Counted from the stretch's first letter, positions 36,071 through 46,493 are shown. The stretch is DNA of 64,000 nucleotides from Nocardia niigatensis NBRC 100131 (GCF_000308655.1 NZ_BAGC01000002.1:1-64000); one strand, 5' to 3'. Numbers and translations: made by a program. Notes: generated from the letters alone by a model not told the origin.

Positions 36071-37537
36071 GTGACTTCCACCGAGACCCGCCCCGCAGTG
36101 AGCACCGCGGCCGACACCACGCAGTGGACCGGCCGGCTCTGGGGCATGCTCATCACCCTGTGCATCGTGCTGTTCCTGGACGGCCTCGACGTATCGATGA
36201 TCGGCGTCGCGCTGCCGTCGATCGGCACCGAACTCCACATCCAGACCTCCACCCTGCAGTGGCTGGTCAGCGGTTACGTGCTCGGCTACGGCGGCCTGCT
36301 GCTGCTGGGCGGCCGCACCGCCGACCTGCTGGGGCGCCGCAAGGTCTTCCTGATCGCCCTGGCCGTGTTCGCCCTGGCCTCGCTCGCCGGCGCGCTGGTG
36401 AGCTCGCCCGCACTGCTCATCCTCACCCGTTTCGTGAAGGGCCTGGCCGCCGCGTTCACCGCGCCGACCGGACTGTCCATCATCACCACGAATTTCCTAG
36501 AGGGACCGGCCCGTAACAAGGCGCTGTCCATCTACACCGTGTTCGGCGCCGGCGGCTACTCCATGGGCCTGCTGTTCGGCGGCCTGATGACCGGTCTCGG
36601 CTGGCGCTGGACCTTCCTGCTCCCGGTGCCGGTGGCCCTGGCCGCACTGGCCGCCGCGTATTTCCTCGTCCCCGAGGACAAGCCCGCCGAGGAGGGCGGC
36701 CACGACCTGATCGGCGCGCTGCTGTCCACCGCGACCATGCTGCTGCTCGTCTACACCGTGGTCTCGGCGCCGCAGGCGGGCTGGGGCTCGGCCCGCACCA
36801 TCGGATCGTTCGTCGCGGTGGCCGTGCTGGGTGCGGCGTTCGTCTACGCCGAGTCCAGGGTGCGCTACCCGCTGGTGCGCCTGGGCATCCTGCGCAAGCC
36901 CACGCTGGTCCGGGCCGGCCTGGCCATCATCGCGGTCGCCGGTTCGTACTTCAGCTGGCAGTTCATCACCACGCTGTACCTGCAGGACACTCTCGGCTGG
37001 TCGCCGCTGAAGCTGTCCATGGCGCTGTTGCCGGTCGGCCTGCTGGTGGTCGCCTCGGCCTTCGTCTCCGACAAGCTCGTCGACCGCTTCGGCACCGGCC
37101 CGATCATCGCGATCACCATGGTGGTCATGGCCGTCGGCTATCTGCTGTACCTGCGCATAGACACCGCGCCGTCCTATCTGACGGTCCTGCTGCCCGCAGT
37201 GCTGCTGGTCGGCATCGGCTGGGTCGGCTTCCCCGCCATCAACATCCAGGCCACCAGCGGTATCGACGATGACGAGCAGGGTCTGGCCGCCGGTGTGCTG
37301 CAGACCGCCATGCAGGTCGGCGCGGCCATCGTGCTCGCGGTGACCACCGCCATCGTCACCTCGAGCGTGCCGAGCGAGCCGACCCCCGCGGCCATGCTCG
37401 ACATCTACCGTCCCGGCCTGGAATTCGCCGCCGGTGTGTCGATCGTCGGCGCCCTGGTCGCCCTCACGGTCTTCCTGCCCCGGCTGCGGGCCCGCCGCCA
37501 GGAGGCCCGTGACCTGGAGGTCGAACTGGCCGGTTGA
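36071..37537 (+). CDS. MFS drug exporter, DHA2 (EmrB/QacA) type
   Basis: 488 residues from the GTG at 36071, chosen because of the promoter just before it; an ATG at 36029 lies inside the operator and is unlikely. There are 14 membrane helices, the size and count of the DHA2 proton-antiport family. Motif A-like GGRTADLLGRRK lies between helices 2 and 3, and the early LDGLDVSMIGVALPSIG is the usual D1 motif of these exporters (LD..IVNVALP). It should expel lipophilic compounds across the plasma membrane. Control by the divergent MarR is expected. A strong hairpin terminator ends the unit. Confidence 0.92.
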   Translation: MTSTETRPAVSTAADTTQWTGRLWGMLITLCIVLFLDGLDVSMIGVALPSIGTELHIQTSTLQWLVSGYVLGYGGLLLLGGRTADLLGRRKVFLIALAVFALASLAGALVSSPALLILTRFVKGLAAAFTAPTGLSIITTNFLEGPARNKALSIYTVFGAGGYSMGLLFGGLMTGLGWRWTFLLPVPVALAALAAAYFLVPEDKPAEEGGHDLIGALLSTATMLLLVYTVVSAPQAGWGSARTIGSFVAVAVLGAAFVYAESRVRYPLVRLGILRKPTLVRAGLAIIAVAGSYFSWQFITTLYLQDTLGWSPLKLSMALLPVGLLVVASAFVSDKLVDRFGTGPIIAITMVVMAVGYLLYLRIDTAPSYLTVLLPAVLLVGIGWVGFPAINIQATSGIDDDEQGLAAGVLQTAMQVGAAIVLAVTTAIVTSSVPSEPTPAAMLDIYRPGLEFAAGVSIVGALVALTVFLPRLRARRQEARDLEVELAG

Positions 37538-37587
37538 CGTCAGCGTGGCTTCGCTTGCCGCTCACACAGGTGAAGCCTCCGAAAAGT

Positions 37588-37622
37588 GCCGGGGCGCATC
37601 GCGTTACGCGATGCGCCCCGGC
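37588..37622. terminator. Bidirectional terminator between MFS gene and rmlC
   Basis: A perfect 16-bp stem, GCCGGGGCGCATCGCG (37588-37603) with CGCGATGCGCCCCGGC (37607-37622), and a 3-base loop, between convergent genes. Confidence 0.9.
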
Positions 37623-37712
37623 GACGTAATCACTGATTTCGCGAGAGTCGGGAACGTCCGAATCGGTTCGGCACTCGACCCGCCGGCACGCGTGCCGGAC
37701 TGGCGACGGCTC

Positions 37713-38312
37713 TCAGCCGCGCGCCGAAGTTCCGGGGAGGCGGGGGAGCTGCGCCAGGCGCGGAGCGGCGGCGTCCTTGTCCGAGCGGACATAGGTGAGC
37801 GGTTCGCCGTTGCGGCCGGCGGCCGGCCACTCGATGGCCAGGTCCGGGTCGAAAGCGTCCAGGTCCCGGTCGAATTCGGGGGAGTACTCGAGCGAGCACA
37901 GGTAGTTGACGGTGGAGTCGTCCTCCAGCGACAGCAGCGCGTGCCCAAGACCCTCGGACAAATACACCGACTTGCGCTCCACGTCGTCGATGACGACCGC
38001 GTCCCAGCGGCCGAAGGTGGGGGAGTCGCGGCGCAGGTCCACCACCACGTCCAGGAACGCGCCGCGCACGCAGGTCACGTATTTGGCCTGCCCGGGCGGA
38101 TTCTCGGTGTAGTGGATGCCGCGCAGCACCCCTGCGGCGGACGTGGAGATATTGACCTGCAGCAGGTCGAAAGGCCGTCCCACCGCCTTCTCGAATTCCG
38201 AGGCCTTGAACGACTCGTAGAAGACGCCGCGCTCGTCTCCGTGCAGCCGGGGCGTGAACTCCCACGCGCCAGGTACCGACAGTTCCCGAATCCGCACGTC
38301 GTTGAATCCCAT
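37713..38312 (-). CDS. rmlC: dTDP-4-dehydrorhamnose 3,5-epimerase RmlC
   Basis: 199 residues, cupin fold. It epimerises dTDP-4-keto-6-deoxyglucose at C3 and C5, third step of dTDP-rhamnose synthesis; rhamnose is part of the linker joining arabinogalactan to peptidoglycan. Seen: HGDERGVFYESF, the catalytic His in LRGIHYT, GQAKYVTCVRGAFLDVVVDLR, and the Tyr/His region YLSEGLGHALLSLEDDS. It starts with ATG 5 bases after the rmlA stop, so rmlA-rmlC is an operon. Confidence 0.95.
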   Translation of the reverse strand: MGFNDVRIRELSVPGAWEFTPRLHGDERGVFYESFKASEFEKAVGRPFDLLQVNISTSAAGVLRGIHYTENPPGQAKYVTCVRGAFLDVVVDLRRDSPTFGRWDAVVIDDVERKSVYLSEGLGHALLSLEDDSTVNYLCSLEYSPEFDRDLDAFDPDLAIEWPAAGRNGEPLTYVRSDKDAAAPRLAQLPRLPGTSARG

Positions 38313-38317
38313 ACCGT

Positions 38318-39193
38318 CTACTCCCAGCTTCGCCCGTGGTCCAGCAGGCCCAGCAGGTACTTTCCGTAGCCCGAACGCACCAGGGGTTCGGCCAGCCGGG
38401 TCAGTTCATCGTCGCCGATGAAGCCGAGCCGCCAGGCCACCTCCTCCGGCACGCCGATCTTGAGGCCCTGCCGCTCCTCGATGGTGCGCACGTAATTGGC
38501 GGCGTCCAGCAGGGAGTCGAAGGTGCCGGTGTCGAGCCAGGCGGTGCCCCGGGCCAGCACCTGGACCTGCAGCCGGCCCTGTTCCAGGTAGGTGCGGTTG
38601 ATATCGGTGATCTCGTATTCGCCGCGGTCCGAGGGCTTCAGGTCGCGCGCGATGGCGAGCACGTCGTTGTCGTAGAAGTACAGCCCCGGGATCGCGTAGT
38701 TGGAGCGCGGCGCCTCGGGCTTCTCCTCGATGGAAATGGCCCGGCCCTCGGCGAATTCGACCACGCCGTAGGCGGTGGGGTCGGAGACCCGGTAGGCGAA
38801 GACCGCGCCGCCGTCCAGATCGTGGAAGGTCTGCAGCTGGGTGCCCAGCCCGGGACCGTGGAAGATGTTGTCGCCCAGCACCAGCGCGGCGCTCTCGGTG
38901 CCGATGTGGCCGGCGCCCAGCACGAACGCGCGGGCCAGTCCGTCCGGTTCCGGCTGCACCACGTAGGAGATGGAGACGCCGAACTGGCTGCCGTCGCCGA
39001 GCAGCCGGGCGAAGGCGTCGGCGTCCTCGGGAGTGGTGATCACCAGGATGTCCCGGATCCCCGCCAGCATGAGTGTGGACAGGGGGTAGTACACCATCGG
39101 TTTGTCGTACACCGGGACCAGCTGTTTGCTCACCCCGCGCGTGATCGGGTGCAACCGCGATCCGGTGCCCCCGGCCAGGATGATTCCGCGCAT
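38318..39193 (-). CDS. rmlA: Glucose-1-phosphate thymidylyltransferase RmlA
   Basis: 291 residues. It makes dTDP-glucose from dTTP and glucose-1-phosphate. Visible are the nucleotide loop [33 protein letters not shown], the metal site LGDNIFHG, and [21 protein letters not shown], all typical of RmlA/RfbA. A -10-like CAGACT sits 8 bases before the ATG. It is first in the rmlA-rmlC operon; rmlB lies 2.5 kb away on the other strand. In M. tuberculosis rmlA is far from rmlB and rmlC. Confidence 0.96.
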   Translation of the reverse strand: MRGIILAGGTGSRLHPITRGVSKQLVPVYDKPMVYYPLSTLMLAGIRDILVITTPEDADAFARLLGDGSQFGVSISYVVQPEPDGLARAFVLGAGHIGTESAALVLGDNIFHGPGLGTQLQTFHDLDGGAVFAYRVSDPTAYGVVEFAEGRAISIEEKPEAPRSNYAIPGLYFYDNDVLAIARDLKPSDRGEYEITDINRTYLEQGRLQVQVLARGTAWLDTGTFDSLLDAANYVRTIEERQGLKIGVPEEVAWRLGFIGDDELTRLAEPLVRSGYGKYLLGLLDHGRSWE

Positions 39194-39440
39194 GTCACGA
39201 CAGTCTGCCAGTTCGATCGCGAAGCGCGGCGGTCAGGTTCCGACTGGACTTCGAATCGATCACGGCCGTTTACCGGCATGCGGATACGGCGATAACTGTT
39301 GCGTAGGTCACGTTCCCATGGTGTTCTGAAACAACGCTATGTGAGATGTCAGCGCCGACTCTCGCGCGCCGGGTGCCGAGCCAACGTATCGGTGCTCCGG
39401 AACGAACGGCTCGGCGCGCCAACAACGAGGTAGGTGCGCG

Positions 39441-40448
39441 ATGGCTCACGACCGGTCTGTGACAGATACGGCCCATGACGACGTCCCCGTCCAGAACCCC
39501 AACCGGACCAGTGCCGCCGCCCGCGCGCTGACGGTCGTGGCCCGCACCGTGATCCGGCCCGCCGGCGAGCTGGTGCCCGTCACGGTCGCCTCCATGCCGG
39601 TGGCGAGCACGCTCATCAACAGCCTGGCCAAGCTGCGCCCGGCTCCCCGGGGAGTGGAGCGGGAACAGGTACGGCTCAACGGCTTCCGCATGGAGATCGT
39701 GCGCCCCGCCGGGGCCCGCAAGGCGCTGCGCGACGGCGCGGTGCTGTACATGCACGGCGGCGGCTTCTTCCTGTGCGGGCTCGACACCCACCGCCCCGTG
39801 GTCGCCGCCATCGCCCGCCGCACCGGGCTGCCGGTGGTGAGCGTGGAGTACCGGCAGCTGCCCGAGACCGATATCGCCGGATCCGTCACCGACTGCCTGA
39901 CCGCTTACAAATGGTTGCTGGCGCACGGCGTCCCGGCCTCGAAGGTGGTGTTCGCGGGCGACTCCGCGGGTGGCTACATGACCTTCGCGACCGCCCTGCG
40001 CGCCCGCGACGCCGGATTGCCCGTCCCCGCCGGACTCGTCGGGCTGTGCCCCGCACTGGATCTGGACTGCACCGAGAAGCGGGCCCACCCCAACTACCGC
40101 CGCGACGCGCTGATTCCGCTGTCCGCGCTGGAGTCCGTGATCAAGCTGGGGGCCGAGGTGGACGGCTGCCTGGATCCGCGACTCTCACCGGTCAACAATG
40201 TGCTGGCCGGACTGCCGCCCGCGCTGCTCATCGTCGCCGAGGACGAGGTGCTGCGCCGCGACAGCGAGATCATGGCGCTGCGCCTGGCCCAGTCCGGCGT
40301 GCCCGCCACGCTCCAGATCTGGCGCGGCCAGGTGCACGCCTTCATGGCCATCTTCCCCGCCATGCCGGAGAGCCGGGCCGCCCTGGCTCAGGTGGCCCGC
40401 TTCGTCCGCGACCGCCTCGAGGCCGGGCAGGTCGCTCGCACGGCGTGA
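39441..40448 (+). CDS. Alpha/beta-hydrolase, hormone-sensitive-lipase type
   Basis: 335 residues. The oxyanion motif HGGGFF, the nucleophile elbow GDSAGG, an Asp/Glu in VAEDEVLRRD and the His in GQVHAFMAIFPAMPES form the standard set of the HSL (LipN/LipH-like) esterases, which cut short-to-medium acyl esters. There is no signal peptide; the N-terminal 60 residues are weakly hydrophobic (VIRPAGELVPVTVASMPVAS) and may touch the membrane. The ATG at 39441 follows GAGGTAGG. It stands alone between rmlA and a secreted-protein gene and ends at a double terminator. Confidence 0.9.
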   Translation: MAHDRSVTDTAHDDVPVQNPNRTSAAARALTVVARTVIRPAGELVPVTVASMPVASTLINSLAKLRPAPRGVEREQVRLNGFRMEIVRPAGARKALRDGAVLYMHGGGFFLCGLDTHRPVVAAIARRTGLPVVSVEYRQLPETDIAGSVTDCLTAYKWLLAHGVPASKVVFAGDSAGGYMTFATALRARDAGLPVPAGLVGLCPALDLDCTEKRAHPNYRRDALIPLSALESVIKLGAEVDGCLDPRLSPVNNVLAGLPPALLIVAEDEVLRRDSEIMALRLAQSGVPATLQIWRGQVHAFMAIFPAMPESRAALAQVARFVRDRLEAGQVARTA

Positions 40449-40498
40449 TCGGGTGTGATGCACGCTGATCGATTCGGCTGGGGTGCAGCCTGATTGAT

Positions 40499-40536
40499 GA
40501 TGTGGGGCTCGGGGCGCCGATCTCGAGCCCCACATC
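40499..40536 (+). terminator. Terminator after the esterase gene
   Basis: A perfect 13-bp stem: GATGTGGGGCTCG (40499-40511) pairs with CGAGCCCCACATC (40524-40536), followed by TGTT. Confidence 0.8.
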
Positions 40537-40566
40537 TGTTCCGCCGCAGCGGTTCCCGGCAAACGG

Positions 40567-40605
40567 CGAAACCCCCGCCCGGAGGTGATCCGGGCGGGGG
40601 TTTCG
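40567..40605. terminator. Second, bidirectional terminator
   Basis: A perfect 17-bp stem: CGAAACCCCCGCCCGGA (40567-40583) pairs with 40589-40605 around GGTGA. It serves the convergent secreted-protein gene and backs up the esterase terminator. Confidence 0.9.
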
Positions 40606-40621
40606 TGACGCAGCAGGCCGC

Positions 40622-41338
40622 TTACTTGGACTGGATGTGCGGCTCGTTGACAGTGGAGAAGTACTGGATCACGGCGGCGATCGCGACCGGCGCGGTCACG
40701 AACAGCTGACCGGCGAGGGTGCCCAGGAAGCCGACGGTGGCCGCGCCGACGACGCAACCCGCGAGCGGGCCGGCGCCGAACAGGGTGGCCAGGGCGCCGG
40801 TGGCGACCAGACCCACGCCGACACCGGCGATGCAGCCGAGAGTCGCGCCACCGAGACCGCCGACCAGGGTGCCGATGGTGGCGCCGGTGGAGATGGTGTC
40901 CTTCATGCGGTTGAACGCGGCGACCTCGCGGTCGTAGTCGGACTTCCAGGGGGCCTGGTCCTCGTAGGGCAGGGCGACCGGCTTGTAGACCGCGTGGTCC
41001 ATGTCGTACTGAGGCGTGATGGTGGCGGTGTGGTCGTCGGCGATCTGCGCGGCGATCGGGAACTCGAAGTCGTCGACCCGGAAGCTCAGCGGCATGCCGG
41101 CGACGACGGTGCCGTTGGCGGCCTTGATCTCGAAGGTGTTGTTCTCGATGACCATGGAACCGGCGTCGGTGTGGATGATCGCACCGTTGTCGGAGTTGAC
41201 GGCCGAGTAGTTGATCACGCCGTTGTCAGCCTGCTCGGCGGGCGCAGCGTTCACGGTGCCGGCGGTGACGGCCACGGCCGCGACGGCCAGCGCTGCGGTG
41301 GCGGCGAATTTCCTCATCAGCATTTGTAGAAACCTCAT
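40622..41338 (-). CDS. Secreted protein with glycine-rich hydrophobic C-terminal half
   Basis: 238 residues. The N-terminus (MRKFAATAALAVAAVAVTAG ... NAAPA) is a signal peptide; starts at 41338, 41323 or 41317 are possible. The mature N-terminal half is a beta-rich domain (NTFEIKAANGTVVAGMPLSFRV), the middle is charged, and the last 95 residues are hydrophobic and Gly/Ala-rich with helix-loop-helix character (GATIGTLVGGLGGATLG ... TLAGQLF) with two Cys. Proteins of this plan form large families in Nocardia (I believe the DUF8020 group). The tail could insert into the mycolate outer membrane, which is inference. A perfect CRP-type site lies 190 bases upstream. Confidence 0.75.
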   Translation of the reverse strand: MRFLQMLMRKFAATAALAVAAVAVTAGTVNAAPAEQADNGVINYSAVNSDNGAIIHTDAGSMVIENNTFEIKAANGTVVAGMPLSFRVDDFEFPIAAQIADDHTATITPQYDMDHAVYKPVALPYEDQAPWKSDYDREVAAFNRMKDTISTGATIGTLVGGLGGATLGCIAGVGVGLVATGALATLFGAGPLAGCVVGAATVGFLGTLAGQLFVTAPVAIAAVIQYFSTVNEPHIQSK

Positions 41339-41528
41339 CGGAGAGCTCGGGGGGACATCTGGAATCGAAATCGAGAACAGCTAACGAGCGGTGAACCCCC
41401 CGTGACCGTCCGTTCAATTTTTGTTCACCATGTCGATTGCGCGGTTTGCAAGCTAGCCGAAATGCGCAGCGTAGGACAGGGTTTGGATCTGGATATCTGA
41501 CCCCCGGATGGTTACCGGCGCGCTTCCT

Positions 41529-41544
41529 TGTGACGAAGGTCACA
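41529..41544. promoter_or_regulatory. CRP/GlxR-type site TGTGA-N6-TCACA
   Basis: TGTGACGAAGGTCACA is an exact match to the palindromic consensus of cAMP-responsive CRP-family regulators in mycolata (Rv3676 in mycobacteria, GlxR in corynebacteria). It lies about 190 bases before the secreted-protein start and 214 before rmlB. Confidence 0.7.
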
Positions 41545-41745
41545 CGCGTCGTGTGCAAAGTCGTGACGTCCGTCGCATGAAAATCGCAGCGGCAACGGGG
41601 AATTGCGACATTTCGCCCGAGGGGCCGTCTTTCAATTAAGTGCATTTGTTTCAACGGGATGTCCGAATCCGCGCACAACCACCGCCCGATTGGTGTAGAG
41701 ACGGCAACTCCCCGGACCCCGCGCGGACGTTCGCCCCGGCCGTCG

Positions 41746-42762
<1,017 letters not shown>

Positions 42763-42781
42763 CCGCGGGCGAAAAGCCGGC

Positions 42782-43837
42782 CTAGCACCAGTCCCGCCGG
42801 TAGTCGTTCCAATCCTGTTGGGTGGCCGCGAAATCCACATAGAGCGCGACCCCGAATGCCGGCCGGGCGGGCCCGGTGCGGCCCAGTCCCAGTCGCACGC
42901 CGCGCAATGCGGCGGCGACGGTTTCGGCCGCGCCGTGATGAGCCGCGTTCTCGGCCCGGAATGCGGGCAGTCCCATCAGCAGATCCGTGCCGGGCGGCGT
43001 GACCTGAAGGGCCAGACCGGTCTGCTGGGCGACATATCCGCCATAGAGCGCGCGGGTCGGCATGGCGGTGTCGTAGGACATGATCGCGATTTGGTCCACG
43101 TGCCGGGCCACATCGGCGAAATAGGCCTGCGACCACCATTTCCCGTGATCGAACAACGCGACGCCGAACGAATGCAATCCGGGTAGCGGATCGATAACCG
43201 GAGCGGACACCGACAGCAGTGCGTGCCGGGCCGCGGTGAGGGCACGCACCTGATCGAGGATGGCGATATAGCCGCGCGATCCGGAGCGCACCGGCTCGAA
43301 ATCGAAGTGAATGCCGTCGAATCCCAGATCGAGGGCCTGGGACGATGCCGTGCGGACATGATCGCGGGTCCCCGGATCATCGGTATTCAGGCCGTCGAAT
43401 TCGGGGGTGAGCACATCTCCGAGCCAGGCCTGCACGCGAATTCCGGGCAGCGTCCGGCGCACCGCCTCGACGAACCAGCGGGCCTGCGGACAGAGCTCCG
43501 GGGATAGCGTGCCGTCATTGCCGAGCGGCCCGGTGTGCACGTACAGATCCTTGATTCCGGTCCCCGACAGCCGAATTCCCAGCTGGGCGATATCGGCGTC
43601 GGATTTACGGCCGTCGACCCAGGCGTGCCCGAGCCAGATGGCGTCGTGGCCGCGGGTGCGGGCGTCGGCCCGCGTCGTGCCCGCGTCCTCCAGCCGCAGG
43701 AACCCTGCGGCCGCCGCGACGGGAGTCAGGAGGATGGCGACAATGATCAGCAACACCACGGCAATTCGCCGCGCGCGTGACCATCGACGCCATCGAGTCC
43801 ATGACCAGCGCGGCCATCGGACTCCCCAGGGGGTCAT
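42782..43837 (-). CDS. Membrane-anchored GH18-like TIM-barrel protein
   Basis: 351 residues. A basic N-terminus and one membrane helix (about 25-45) place the rest outside the membrane. The barrel domain shows IKDLYVHTG, RVQAWLGD and GFDGIHFDFEPV; the last matches the GH18 chitinase signature DxxDxDxE except that the second Asp is His177 (Asp174, Asp179 and Glu181 remain). Thus it may be an active glycosidase with altered catalysis or a carbohydrate-binding relative. The ATG overlaps the stop of the DUF2142 gene as ATGA, so it is the third, translationally coupled gene of a cassette with a GT2 and a DUF2142 protein. A role in trimming or handling the glycan made by that cassette is inferred. 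Confidence 0.75.
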   Translation of the reverse strand: MTPWGVRWPRWSWTRWRRWSRARRIAVVLLIIVAILLTPVAAAAGFLRLEDAGTTRADARTRGHDAIWLGHAWVDGRKSDADIAQLGIRLSGTGIKDLYVHTGPLGNDGTLSPELCPQARWFVEAVRRTLPGIRVQAWLGDVLTPEFDGLNTDDPGTRDHVRTASSQALDLGFDGIHFDFEPVRSGSRGYIAILDQVRALTAARHALLSVSAPVIDPLPGLHSFGVALFDHGKWWSQAYFADVARHVDQIAIMSYDTAMPTRALYGGYVAQQTGLALQVTPPGTDLLMGLPAFRAENAAHHGAAETVAAALRGVRLGLGRTGPARPAFGVALYVDFAATQQDWNDYRRDWC

Positions 43838-45441
43838 CCCCAGACGATAGTCGAGTACTTCACGACCGCGGCGATGAGCGCGACCGAGGTGGCCGCCACC
43901 ACGGTGATCGCCGCGCCCCGCACCGGGACCCGGCCCGCGGCGTCGGTGAGCCGCAGCGGCATCCAGCGCAGCACCACCGCCAGGCCCAGCACCGCCAGCG
44001 GCACGAAGTAGCGGCCCTGCACGCCGTCGATGATGAAATAGCCGACCGGCGTGAAGGACATGTACAGCGTCACGTAGATCATGGCCACGCTGGCCGCGAT
44101 GGTCAGCAGCACCAGCCAGGTGCGGGTGCGGTCCGCGCCGCGCGCCGAGAAGCGCTCGGCGGCGCCGATGCTCATGGTGAAGGCCAGCAGGCTCGCCAGA
44201 ATGGTGAGCGCGGGCACCTCGACGTATGAGAAGCCGAGCTCACCGAAGAACTGGGTGAACCAGTGCTGGTCGCGGCGCGCGATGCTGTCGCCGAACACCC
44301 GCAGGAAATGGAACGGGCCGGTCAGAATGCCGTGCAGCTGGTCGCCCGGGCGCACGCTGCCCCAATCCTTCTCGGGCCGCATCAGGCTCATGCCGTCGCC
44401 GGTCGGTGCGGCGATCTTCATCCACACCGCGAACGAGACCGCGCCGACACCCGCGGCCGCCCACGGCAGCGCCCGCTGCCATATGGCGACGCGCTCCGAG
44501 GCGCCGCCGAAGCCGAAGCGGCGCACGGGGATCAGCACGGTGAGCATGGCGATCAGCACATAGGTCGGTTTGCACACCGGCAGCAGGACGGTGGTGGCGA
44601 GCGCGGCCACCGTCTCCGGCTTGGACAGCCGCTCGCCCAGGAACAGGCCCTTCACCACCAGCGCCGACACCAGCAGGGCGAGCGCGTTGGTGACGGTGTC
44701 CGCGGTGACGGTACCGGCCTGGAACAGCGCGATGGGCAGCACCGCGACGGTGAAGGCCAGCCACTGCACCCGGTGCCCGCGCAGCACGCGCAGCGCGAAA
44801 CCGACGATCACCAGGTAGGCGATCAGCCCGGCCCAGCGGGTGGCCAGCACCATGCCGCCGACACTGAGGTCGAAGGTCTCGGCGATGCGGATGCCCGCGG
44901 CGGGCGGCAAGTACGGGATGGGGGAGTAGGCCGCGGTATTGGTGAACCACACCTGCTTGGTCTGCGCGGAGACAGCGGCCCCGCCGAGCTGGTCGTAGAC
45001 GTGCGGGTCCTCGACCATGGGCTCCGGCTCGTCCGGGTTGTCCTGATAGTCGTTGAACGCGTAGCTCATCAGCGCGTCGATGCTGACCGGCACGTCGCCG
45101 CCCCACGCCGGGCCGCGATCGTCGTGGATCTTCTCGGGCAGGAAGCCGCCGTGCGCGACCTGGTAGGCGCGGCCGAACTGGGTGATCTCGTCGTGGCCCC
45201 AGAACGGGGGCGTCAGTACCGACCACACCGCGCCGAAGACGCCTGCGATCAGCACGAACGCCACGGCGGCCGAACCGAACCGCCGCTCGATGCCGATCAC
45301 CGCGCGTCGCGATCCGGCCGGCCGGGGCGCGGGAGCGCCCGAGTCCGGTGTCTCGCGGGTCGTGCTGTCGTCCACCTCGGTAACCACGATGTCCGATTCT
45401 GCTGTGCCGTCGGGATTCTGCCCGGCAAGCCGCACCGTCAT
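43834..45441 (-). CDS. DUF2142 polytopic membrane protein, GT-C-like
   Basis: 535 residues from the ATG at 45441, which overlaps the GT2 stop as ATGA. After a 45-residue acidic N-terminus there is one helix, then the hallmark DUF2142 loop WGHDEITQFGRAYQVAHGGFLPE with the conserved acidic pair, and about ten further helices (TNALALLVSALVVKGLF, ALTILASLLAFTMS, RYFVPLAVLGLAVVL). DUF2142 proteins share the plan of GT-C transferases that use polyprenyl-phosphate sugars outside the membrane. The upstream GT2 could make such a donor and the divergent GtrA could flip it, so this protein is the likely final transferase of a wall or lipoglycan decoration. Acceptor and sugar are unknown. Confidence 0.83.
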   Translation of the reverse strand: MTVRLAGQNPDGTAESDIVVTEVDDSTTRETPDSGAPAPRPAGSRRAVIGIERRFGSAAVAFVLIAGVFGAVWSVLTPPFWGHDEITQFGRAYQVAHGGFLPEKIHDDRGPAWGGDVPVSIDALMSYAFNDYQDNPDEPEPMVEDPHVYDQLGGAAVSAQTKQVWFTNTAAYSPIPYLPPAAGIRIAETFDLSVGGMVLATRWAGLIAYLVIVGFALRVLRGHRVQWLAFTVAVLPIALFQAGTVTADTVTNALALLVSALVVKGLFLGERLSKPETVAALATTVLLPVCKPTYVLIAMLTVLIPVRRFGFGGASERVAIWQRALPWAAAGVGAVSFAVWMKIAAPTGDGMSLMRPEKDWGSVRPGDQLHGILTGPFHFLRVFGDSIARRDQHWFTQFFGELGFSYVEVPALTILASLLAFTMSIGAAERFSARGADRTRTWLVLLTIAASVAMIYVTLYMSFTPVGYFIIDGVQGRYFVPLAVLGLAVVLRWMPLRLTDAAGRVPVRGAAITVVAATSVALIAAVVKYSTIVWG

Positions 45442-46409
45442 CGCAGCGAACCGCCCGGCCGGGCCTCGGGGTCGGTCTCGCCGACCGCGGAGTAACGCAG
45501 GTACATCAGGCGCGCGGCCTCGTGCCGGGAGCGGCGGATGCCGTCCAGGATCAGGCCGGCGGTCCAGGCCAGGCTGCCGAGCAGCAGCAGCGTGAAGCCG
45601 AGGAACAGGGTCGGGAAGCGCGGGACCTGGTGGATCTCGTAGAACTCGATCACTATCGGCGTGATCAGGATGACCGAGACGAGCCAGGCCAGCGTGCCGA
45701 ACAGGCCGTAGAAGGCGACCGGCCGCTCGTGCCGGGCCAGGCCGAAGATGAGGCGCAGGATCTTGAAGCCGTCGCTGTAGGTGCGCAGCTTGGACTCGCT
45801 GCCCGCGGGCCGGTCCCGGAAGCCGACCGGGACGGCCGTCTGCGGCACCCGCAGGTGCTGCGAGTGCACGGTCAGCTCGGTCTCGATCTCGAATTCCCGC
45901 GACACCGCGGGGAACGACTTCACGAAGCGGCGGGAGAACACCCGGTAGCCGCTGAGCATGTCCTCGACGTTCTCGCCGAACACCTTGCCCACCACGCCGT
46001 TGAGGATCTTGTTGCCGGTCTCGTGCCCGGCCCGGTACGCCGATCCGGCCTCGACCTCGCGGCGCACGCCCAGCACGTGGTCGTACGGGCCCGCCAGCAG
46101 GGTGCGGATCATCTCGGGGGCCGCGGCGGCGTCGTAGGTGTCGTCGCCGTCGACCATCAGGTACACGTCGGCTTCGATGTCGGCGAAGGCGCGGCGCACC
46201 ACATTGCCCTTGCCCTTGCGGTTCTCGGTCCGCACGATCGCCCCGGCGGCGCGCGCCTTCTCGGCGGTGGCGTCGGTGCTCAGGTTGTCGTAGACGTAGA
46301 CGACTATGCCCGGGACGGCGGCCTGGAGGTCGGTGACGACCTTCGCGACGGCGGCCTCTTCGTTGTGGCACGGCACAATGGCGGCAATACGAAGCTCGGT
46401 GGAGTCCAC
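45438..46409 (-). CDS. GT2 glycosyltransferase, polyprenyl-phosphate-sugar synthase type
   Basis: 323 residues from the GTG at 46409, chosen because AGAGGA lies 8 bases before it; a GTG at 46445 would add 12 residues. The N-terminal GT-A domain shows IAAIVPCHNEE, the nucleotide/metal site VDGDDTYDA, GNKILNGVVGKVFG and SGYRVFSRRFVKSF, as in dolichyl-phosphate or GtrB-type sugar synthases. Two C-terminal membrane helices (about 240-310) match the GtrB layout. It starts a three-gene unit with overlapping stops and starts and is divergent from a gtrA gene 96 bases away. In M. tuberculosis a comparable GT2 (Rv3631), GtrA-like (Rv3632) and GT-C (Rv3779) set adds galactosamine to arabinan. Confidence 0.88.
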   Translation of the reverse strand: MDSTELRIAAIVPCHNEEAAVAKVVTDLQAAVPGIVVYVYDNLSTDATAEKARAAGAIVRTENRKGKGNVVRRAFADIEADVYLMVDGDDTYDAAAAPEMIRTLLAGPYDHVLGVRREVEAGSAYRAGHETGNKILNGVVGKVFGENVEDMLSGYRVFSRRFVKSFPAVSREFEIETELTVHSQHLRVPQTAVPVGFRDRPAGSESKLRTYSDGFKILRLIFGLARHERPVAFYGLFGTLAWLVSVILITPIVIEFYEIHQVPRFPTLFLGFTLLLLGSLAWTAGLILDGIRRSRHEAARLMYLRYSAVGETDPEARPGGSLR

Positions 46410-46493
46410 CCGGTCAATCCTCTGATCGGAGGCGAATATGAACACCGGGAGGGTACCCGACCTTCACAGGTATATGGGTGCGGCGGGTTGGGG

